Position numbers and translations under genes: made by a program
Shown here: piece after piece, positions 58,911-64,000 of the stretch
How the letters are laid out: each line of letters opens with the position of its first letter
Numbering within the stretch: position 1 is the first letter of the stretch
Notes under the pieces: model-generated
Told to the model about the DNA's origin: nothing
Seen by the model: the letters and a program-made list of their open reading frames with translations, nothing else
The model's database searches: none
NCBI GenBank assembly: GCA_934101185.1
Contig: CAKOQD010000003.1
Span: forward strand, 1-64,000
Length of the DNA: 64,000 nucleotides
DNA from: an uncultured Bacilli bacterium
GTDB taxonomy: Bacteria; Bacillota_I; Bacilli_A; RF39; UBA660
Reading direction: 5' to 3'

Positions 58911-59105
58911 TTAAAATATTTTTATAGTTGTTGCAATTTCGTAAATGAAGTTTGTTACTAAATATATTAGTGATATTGCTAAGAAGAAGTAAAATAGTCT
59001 TGCTTGAAAGATTTTATTTTTTTTAAATACATTATTTATATTTACTGAGTCTAGTGATATTATTACTAATACTGTTATTAAAAAGTATAGAGCTATTTTA
59101 CCCAT
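58911..59105 (-). CDS. DUF1146 (YwzB-like) membrane protein
   Basis: A 64-aa protein with two hydrophobic helices (res. ~4-20 and ~37-57) joined by VNINNVFKKNKIFQARLFYF, which fits the DUF1146/YwzB family (helix, basic loop ending in QAR/QAK, helix). Function unknown. YwzB lies in the spoIID-spoIIQ-mbl region of Bacillus, so the context agrees. Its first 8 bp overlap the end of rpiB. Confidence 0.82.
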   Translation of the reverse strand: MGKIALYFLITVLVIISLDSVNINNVFKKNKIFQARLFYFFLAISLIYLVTNFIYEIATTIKIF

Positions 59106-59538
59106 TTTCGTACTCCTTAATTTGATTTATTCTTTTTATATATTTTTCTTGATTGTTTTCTTCTGAGGTTAAGAATGTTTTTATAATTTGTTTTGTTTTT
59201 AATTTTGACATTTCTCCAGATAATGCAATTATATTGGCATGATTGTGTTCTTTTGCAAGTCGTGCTTCTTTTTTATTTGATACTTTTGCACAAATTATTC
59301 CTTTTACTTTATTGCATGCTATTGAGATTCCTATTCCTGTTCCACAAAGGGCAATTCCTAGATCGGCTTTTTTGTCTTTTATTGTTTCTCCTAGTAGTAT
59401 TCCATATTTTGGATAGTCTGCACTTTCTTTACTATTTGTTCCTAAATCTAGTACTTCATAGTTTTGTTCTTTTAAATAGTTTATTAGTTCTTGTTTCATT
59501 TCATAGCCGCGATGATCTGATGCTATTGCTATTTTCAT
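59098..59538 (-). CDS. rpiB: Ribose-5-phosphate isomerase B
   Basis: A 146-aa RpiB/LacAB isomerase interconverting ribulose- and ribose-5-phosphate. Signatures: IAIASDHRGYEMKQEL (res. ~3-18), the active-site Cys in IALCGTGIGISIACNKVKGI (~63-82) and the late EHNHANIIALSG (~96-107). Start at ATG 59538, 4 bp after GGTGAT; the in-frame GTG at 59547 is within that site. Upstream gene is dusB across a terminator, so it likely begins the rpiB-DUF1146-spoIIQ-mbl run. Confidence 0.95.
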   Translation of the reverse strand: MKIAIASDHRGYEMKQELINYLKEQNYEVLDLGTNSKESADYPKYGILLGETIKDKKADLGIALCGTGIGISIACNKVKGIICAKVSNKKEARLAKEHNHANIIALSGEMSKLKTKQIIKTFLTSEENNQEKYIKRINQIKEYENG

Positions 59539-59571
59539 TTTTATCACCTATATTTAGTATACTATTTTATT

Positions 59572-59597
59572 AAAAAAAAAGATACTTTTTTGTATCT
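59572..59597 (-). terminator. Terminator of dusB
   Basis: Stem AGATAC / GTATCT with a 6-nt loop, then a long T run on the minus strand. Confidence 0.82.
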
Positions 59598-60570
59598 ATT
59601 TGACATTTTCTCTTATTTCATTTAATAAGTTTTTAAATTCTTGTTCTGTTTTACATGATGTTATTTTATTTTTATATTCTTTTATATTTGGTAGTCCTTT
59701 TATATACCAAAGTGCATGCATTCTAATTTCTAGTAGTGCTTGTTTTTCGCTAGTATATTTTTTTAAAAGTTCGTAGTGATGCTCAATCATATCTATTTTT
59801 TCTGTATTTGTTGGAGGATCTATTATTTTATTATTTTCTATGTATTCTACACATTCTTTTATGAACCATGGATTACCTAGTGTTGCTCTTCCGATCATTA
59901 TAGCATCGCATTTTGTTTCATCAAGCATTTTTTTCGCATCATATATTGTTTTTATGTCTCCGTTTCCTATTACTGGTATGCTAACATTTTCTTTTACTTG
60001 CTTTATTATGTCCCAATTTGCTTTACCCCTGTATCCTTGACTTCTTGTTCTTGCATGAATAGCTATTAGTGAGGCTCCAGCTTGTTCTATTTTTTGTGCT
60101 ACTTCTACAGCATTTATACTATTTTCATCCCAACCGCTTCTTATTTTTACGCTTATTGGAGTATTTGTATTTTCTACTACTTGTTTAACTATTTCATATA
60201 TTTTATCCGGATTTTTTAACAGGGCACTTCCTGCTTGAGATTTTAATGCTATTTTAGGGACTGGGCATCCCATATTTATGTCTATTATATCTGGATGATA
60301 ATTGTCTTCGATATATTTTGCTGCTTTGATGAAGGAATCTATATCGTTTCCAAATATTTGGATACTTATTGGTCTTTCTGTTTCATTAAAGTTTATTAGG
60401 TCTATAGTTTTTTGACTTCCATATTTGATACCCATTGTACTTATCATTTCTGAGTATATTAAGCCTGCGCCCATTTCTTTTATAATTGTTCTAAAACTTA
60501 TATTTGATACTCCAGCCATTGGTGCAAATACTACTTTATTTTTTATTTTTATATTTCCTACTTCAAACAT
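59596..60570 (-). CDS. dusB: tRNA-dihydrouridine synthase
   Basis: A 324-aa FMN enzyme that reduces uridine to dihydrouridine in tRNA. FMN-binding start VFAPMAGVSNISFRTIIKEM (res. ~14-33), catalytic Cys in DINMGCPVPKIALKSQAGSA (~97-116), then SVKIRSGWDE, HARTRSQGYRGKA and the phosphate loop DAIMIGRATLGNPW (~213-226). Length and motif set match Firmicutes DusB. Its ribosome site GAAAGGG is 7-8 bp before the ATG. Upstream is a lipoprotein gene, 18 bp away. Confidence 0.95.
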   Translation of the reverse strand: MFEVGNIKIKNKVVFAPMAGVSNISFRTIIKEMGAGLIYSEMISTMGIKYGSQKTIDLINFNETERPISIQIFGNDIDSFIKAAKYIEDNYHPDIIDINMGCPVPKIALKSQAGSALLKNPDKIYEIVKQVVENTNTPISVKIRSGWDENSINAVEVAQKIEQAGASLIAIHARTRSQGYRGKANWDIIKQVKENVSIPVIGNGDIKTIYDAKKMLDETKCDAIMIGRATLGNPWFIKECVEYIENNKIIDPPTNTEKIDMIEHHYELLKKYTSEKQALLEIRMHALWYIKGLPNIKEYKNKITSCKTEQEFKNLLNEIRENVK

Positions 60571-60588
60571 GTTTTTTCCCTTTCTATC

Positions 60589-61218
60589 TTATAATTTTTT
60601 TCCTTTTACATAATAGGATTGTTCTGCATCTTGTAAGATAACGAAATCATTTATATCTATATATGTTCCTTGTTCTAGATCTTTTGATGTTACTTTTTCT
60701 TTTTTATAAATATTATTTTCTTTGGATAGTTTGTATGTTTTATATTCTATCTCTGTTCCTGTACGTCCTATTCCTTCGTAATTTGAGAATGTTTTTTTAC
60801 TTACTGTTTTCCATTTTGTTGGAAATGTTAGTTTTCCATTTTTATTTTTATATGGTGTTGTACTTTTTATTTGATATATTGTTCCTTGTTTATTTAATTC
60901 TTCTTCTATTTCATCTTTTAATAAATCTGTTTCATACAAATTATTTTGATAAAGATAGTTTCCTAAGTCATCTTTTATTATATAGTCTCCTGTATTTGTG
61001 TATGATTTTGAATTAAAATTACAATCTTTGTATGTATATTCTATATCATTTTTATTTTTATAAATGTGATAATGATCTTCTTTTATATTGCATGTTTTGT
61101 CTTTAGCGCATCCTGTTAATGATGTTGATATAATTGTTCCTATTAAGAATAGTGTCATAATTTTTTTCTTGGTATTTTTTGGATATAGTTTAATATTTCC
61201 TATTATTTTATTTTTCAT
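60589..61218 (-). CDS. Predicted lipoprotein of unknown function
   Basis: A 209-aa protein with a long basic N-terminus (to res. ~19), a hydrophobic segment (~20-36) and lipobox SLTGC (Cys37). The mature domain is rich in Lys, Asn and Tyr (HYHIYKNKNDIEYTYKDCNF; TYIDINDFVILQDAEQSYYV) with a Cys pair near 43 and 65. No family recognised. The GGTGAAC ribosome site precedes the ATG. Probably cotranscribed with dusB. Confidence 0.7.
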   Translation of the reverse strand: MKNKIIGNIKLYPKNTKKKIMTLFLIGTIISTSLTGCAKDKTCNIKEDHYHIYKNKNDIEYTYKDCNFNSKSYTNTGDYIIKDDLGNYLYQNNLYETDLLKDEIEEELNKQGTIYQIKSTTPYKNKNGKLTFPTKWKTVSKKTFSNYEGIGRTGTEIEYKTYKLSKENNIYKKEKVTSKDLEQGTYIDINDFVILQDAEQSYYVKGKKL

Positions 61219-61268
61219 ATGTTCACCTCAGGTGCCTGTATTATAGCATAATTATGTTCTTAAATCAA

Positions 61269-61309
61269 GAAAAAAGACAATTGAGTCTTTTATTTGTCTT
61301 CGTTTATAA
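61269..61309 (-). terminator. Terminator of cotE
   Basis: Stem AAGACAA / TTGTCTT around the cotE stop with a T run after it on the minus strand; an alternative inner stem exists. Confidence 0.65.
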
Positions 61310-61835
61310 AATTTTCTTCAACTGAGTTTTCTATTTGTTTTGATATTTCTTCTTGTTCTTGTTCGTCAATTATATCTTCCCATTCGTCTTCATCTTCGTC
61401 AACTGAAATACGCATTTTTGTATCTCCGACTATTTCTATTCCTAGTTCTTTTTCAATAGAATATTCTATTTTTCCTCCATTTATTTCTACTTTTGTACAA
61501 CTTGGTTGTTTTAGGCTTCTTACAATTATTTCTTCTTGACTATTAGATTCTAGTTCTTTTGTTCTTTTTACATTTAGCAATTCACTGTATGATATTGTTT
61601 GTTTAGATACAATTGTTTTTGTATCATTATCGTATGAGTACCAAATGTTTACGTCACAAGTTCCTTCTACTCGGATTTTATCGTTTTCTTTTTGTCCTTT
61701 GAATTTATGATTTATTACCCAACATCCAAGTATAGTTGTAGGAATTTCTTCTGGTATTAAAGTATAGTTATTTGAAAATAGTTTTTTACCTTTTCCTATC
61801 ACTGCTTTTGTGACTATTTCTCTAAAACTGCCCAC
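61290..61835 (-). CDS. cotE: Spore outer coat morphogenetic protein CotE
   Basis: A 181-aa protein, the same length as Bacillus CotE. In sporulating cells CotE organises the outer coat around the forespore. Shared landmarks: FREIVTKAVIGKGKK at the start, IPTTILGCWVINHKFKGQK (res. ~29-47), GTCDVNIWYSYDNDTKTIV (~58-76), RSLKQPSCTKVEINGGKIEY and an acidic tail (DEDEDEWEDIIDEQEQEE). The ribosome site GAGGGGTG overlaps the in-frame TTG at 61850, so GTG 61833-61835, 5 bp after it, is the likely start. miaB is close upstream as in Bacillus. Confidence 0.93.
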   Translation of the reverse strand: MGSFREIVTKAVIGKGKKLFSNNYTLIPEEIPTTILGCWVINHKFKGQKENDKIRVEGTCDVNIWYSYDNDTKTIVSKQTISYSELLNVKRTKELESNSQEEIIVRSLKQPSCTKVEINGGKIEYSIEKELGIEIVGDTKMRISVDEDEDEWEDIIDEQEQEEISKQIENSVEENFINEDK

Positions 61836-61890
61836 TATATCACCCCTCAATTTAATTTATGCTAATATAATGGTTTTGTTGACTTTTTTA

Positions 61891-62880
61891 TTAATAAATA
61901 TATACTGGGGTCCCAATGGATACCATTGAATATAGTTTTTGGGCATTGTAATATGGCATATTAACACATCCATGACTACCGTTAGTTTTATATATTTGTC
62001 CTCCGAATGATGAGCGCCATGTTGCATCATGTAATCCGTATGCTGTTCCTTTGAATGCTATCCAATAGTATACAAAGCTTGCATAGTCTTTTCCTCTTAA
62101 TGTTGTATTCCTTGCTTTGTTTACTACTTTATATGTTCCAATTGGAGTTGTGTTGTTTAATCCTGTTACTATGCTTGATTTTAATACTAGTTTATCGTTT
62201 TGATAATACCTTAGTGTTTGTGCTGGTATTGATACTTCAATGAATGTTCCTTTGTAGTTTGATTTTTCATTTTTTGGATAAGTATACTTTGGTTTTGGTT
62301 TTGGTTTTTCTTTTACTGTAACATTTATTGTTTTTTCTGTTTTATTTCCACTTGAATCTACAACTGAGTATTTTACTGTGTATTTGCCTGCTTTTTTAGT
62401 ATTTACGTTTGATGTTACTTTAACTTTTTTGGTGATATTTCCATCTACATTGTCTATTGCTTTGTAGTTTGGAGTTTTAAAATTATCTCCAACTTGTTTA
62501 GTAATTTGTGTTTTTCCTTCGATTGTGAGGACTGGTTTTGTGGTATCAACTACTTTTATTTTTCTTTTTAATTCTTTTTGTTTTTTTATTTTGTCAAAGT
62601 TTAAAGTATAACTTATTTCATATTCTCCGATGGCATTAATATTTAAGTTTGATAGTACTTTGACATCTGTTTCTTTGTCTTTTTTATTTACTATGGCAAT
62701 ATATCCTGGATCTTTGTATTCTTTTCCTACTTCAAGAGTTAGTGTTTCTTCTCCATTTAATTTGAATGTTGCGTTGTTAAAATCATCTATCATCTTAAAG
62801 TATAATATTAATAACATAGTTATTGTTAGTATTATAATGATCGGAAGAATTGTTAATATTATTTTTTTCTTATTGCCCAT
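61891..62880 (-). CDS. L,D-transpeptidase with Ig-like domains
   Basis: A 329-aa membrane-anchored YkuD-family enzyme that makes 3-3 cross-links or attaches proteins in peptidoglycan. A membrane helix (res. ~7-29) is followed by two Ig-like DUF5011 domains (~38-110 and ~112-190, the second with DTTKPVLTIEG and GKYTVKYSVVDSSGNK), a KPKPKP hinge, and the YkuD domain (~205-329) with FIEVSIPAQTLRYYQNDKLV, YGLHDATWRSSFGG and the catalytic SHGCVNM. It lies between miaB and cotE, where Bacillus has ymcA; a spore-wall role is possible but not shown. Confidence 0.93.
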   Translation of the reverse strand: MGNKKKIILTILPIIIILTITMLLILYFKMIDDFNNATFKLNGEETLTLEVGKEYKDPGYIAIVNKKDKETDVKVLSNLNINAIGEYEISYTLNFDKIKKQKELKRKIKVVDTTKPVLTIEGKTQITKQVGDNFKTPNYKAIDNVDGNITKKVKVTSNVNTKKAGKYTVKYSVVDSSGNKTEKTINVTVKEKPKPKPKYTYPKNEKSNYKGTFIEVSIPAQTLRYYQNDKLVLKSSIVTGLNNTTPIGTYKVVNKARNTTLRGKDYASFVYYWIAFKGTAYGLHDATWRSSFGGQIYKTNGSHGCVNMPYYNAQKLYSMVSIGTPVYIY

Positions 62881-62930
62881 AGTTTCACCAATTATATAGT
62901 ATCATATTTTTTTGTTTTTACAAATAGTTT

Positions 62931-62961
62931 TAAAAAAAGAATATGTTATTTTACATATTCT
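62931..62961 (-). terminator. Terminator of miaB
   Basis: Stem AGAATATGT / ACATATTCT with a 6-nt loop around the miaB stop, then seven T. Confidence 0.82.
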
Positions 62962-64000
62962 CCATCTAGGCTCCAAGTTTTTATTTGTATTATTTTTACT
63001 TCTACTATTTTGCCTATTATTTCTTTTGGGCCTTTTATATTTACTAGTTTGTTAGTATCAGTATAACCCATTAACATATTGTTTTTGTCACTTGGCCCTT
63101 CGACTAAAACTTTTACTGTTTTATTTAGTAATTTTTTATTGTTTTCAAGTGCGTACTTATTTATTAGTTCATTTAATTTATATAATCTTTCTTCTTTTTC
63201 TTCTAAAGAGATGTTATCTTGCATTTTTTCTGCAGGTGTTCCTACTCTTTTTGAAAATATAAAGGTAAATGCTAGATCAAACTTACACTTATTTACTAAG
63301 TCTAAAGTATCATTGAATTGTTCTTCTGTTTCATTAGGAAATCCAACGATTATATCAGTTGTTATTGAAACATTTGGTATTTTTTCTTTTATTTTGTTGA
63401 ATAATGTTAAGTATTCTTCTTTTGTATAGCGTCTTCCCATTAGTTTTAGTATTTCGTTGTTTCCTGATTGTACTGGTAAATGAATACTTGGCATTATGTT
63501 TTTATATTTTGCAATTGTTTCAATCATGTCATCTGTAAAGTCCCATGGATGTGATGTTACAAATCTTATTCTATTGATATTAGTTTTTGCAACATCTGTT
63601 AATAAATCTGTCATGGTGTAATCTATGTTTAAATCTTTTCCATAGGCATTTACGTTTTGTCCTAATAGTGTCACTTCTTGATATCCATCTTTTACAAGTT
63701 GTTCTACTTCTTTTATGATATCATTTGGTTTTCTACTTCTTTGTTTTCCTCTTGTGTATGGTACAATACAGTATGTACAGAACTTATCACATCCATACAT
63801 TATATTAACAAATGCTTTTACTTTGCTATTTCTTGTAGTAGGTAGCCCTTCGAGTACTTTTCCTTCGCAACTTTGTGCTTCAATTTTTAGTTCGTGTTCT
63901 TTTAATGAATCATATACTAATTCACTTAATTGTTCTATATTGTGTGTTCCTAATACAAAGTCCATCCATTTGTATTTTTTTAATATTTCTTGTGCCACTA
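62946..64000 (-). CDS. miaB: tRNA-2-methylthio-N6-dimethylallyladenosine synthase (MiaB), 5' part cut off
   Basis: About 350 C-terminal residues of a radical-SAM methylthiotransferase that modifies A37 of tRNAs reading UNN codons. The radical-SAM cluster CDKFCTYCIVPYTRG (three Cys) is near the window end, preceded by FVLGTHNIEQL of the N-terminal domain. The central domain (TLLGQNVNAYGKDL; SIHLPVQSGNNEILKLMGRR) and the C-terminal TRAM domain (VKVLVEGPSDKNNM) are complete. The reading frame is open to position 64000, so the real start lies outside. Close to cotE, as in Bacillus. Confidence 0.95.
   Translation of the reverse strand, partial: VAQEILKKYKWMDFVLGTHNIEQLSELVYDSLKEHELKIEAQSCEGKVLEGLPTTRNSKVKAFVNIMYGCDKFCTYCIVPYTRGKQRSRKPNDIIKEVEQLVKDGYQEVTLLGQNVNAYGKDLNIDYTMTDLLTDVAKTNINRIRFVTSHPWDFTDDMIETIAKYKNIMPSIHLPVQSGNNEILKLMGRRYTKEEYLTLFNKIKEKIPNVSITTDIIVGFPNETEEQFNDTLDLVNKCKFDLAFTFIFSKRVGTPAEKMQDNISLEEKEERLYKLNELINKYALENNKKLLNKTVKVLVEGPSDKNNMLMGYTDTNKLVNIKGPKEIIGKIVEVKIIQIKTWSLDGEYVK

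Overview
The window is about 64 kb of very AT-rich DNA from a low-GC Gram-positive bacterium. Gene content and order (rpsL-rpsG-fusA-tuf, infC-rpmI-rplT, clpC-gltX-cysS-mrnC-rlmB-sigH, spoIIQ-mbl, miaB...cotE) place it in the Bacilli in the broad sense, near the Erysipelotrichales, RF39 and related reduced lineages. The exact order cannot be fixed from this window. TGA is used as a stop, so the Mycoplasma code does not apply. CotE and SpoIIQ orthologues, plus a sigma-G-like promoter, indicate an endospore former or a recent descendant of one. Cell-wall genes (murA, tagO, mreB/mbl, an L,D-transpeptidase) show that it makes peptidoglycan.

Layout. All but one of the recognised genes lie on the minus strand. 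At the left edge is the 5' end of a 16S rRNA gene behind two tandem promoters. Next come ntdP, an S41 protease, a LolA/GerS-like lipoprotein, the only plus-strand gene (DUF378), frr, a lipoprotein sitting where pyrH is usually found, tsf and rpsB. The infC-rpmI-rplT operon follows with its L20 leader, then tRNA-Lys, trpS, tuf-fusA-rpsG-rpsL, and valS behind a T-box. After that are a 34-aa membrane ORF, trxB, lgt and uvrA. A six-gene operon of unknown function (24.7-29.2 kb) follows, then sigH, rlmB, mrnC, a zinc peptidase, cysS, gltX and clpC. Further right are a YfcC-type permease, lysS behind a T-box, rpmE, murA, two large exported proteins, pssA, uvrB, folD, hpf and csp. Next is an agr-like peptide-signalling locus (53.7-56.0 kb). 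The right end holds tagO, mbl, spoIIQ, rpiB, dusB, cotE, an L,D-transpeptidase and a cut miaB.

Most interesting region. The agr-like locus combines five genes: a six-helix membrane protein with no kinase domain, a hidden 27-aa cationic Trp-rich peptide ORF, an AgrB-like membrane protease keeping the His-x6-Cys pair, a small possible helix-turn-helix protein, and a LytTR regulator whose receiver-like domain has Glu where the phospho-acceptor Asp should be. No histidine kinase is present, so it looks like a kinase-less variant of agr quorum sensing.

Other points of note are near-identical SAP/Rho-N-like tails on ribosomal proteins S2 and L20, a probable AUA start codon for infC, an operon carrying a kinase-C-lobe-like protein, and a DUF1287 protein that has lost its usual Cys. 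All calls come from reading the sequence; no database search was run.
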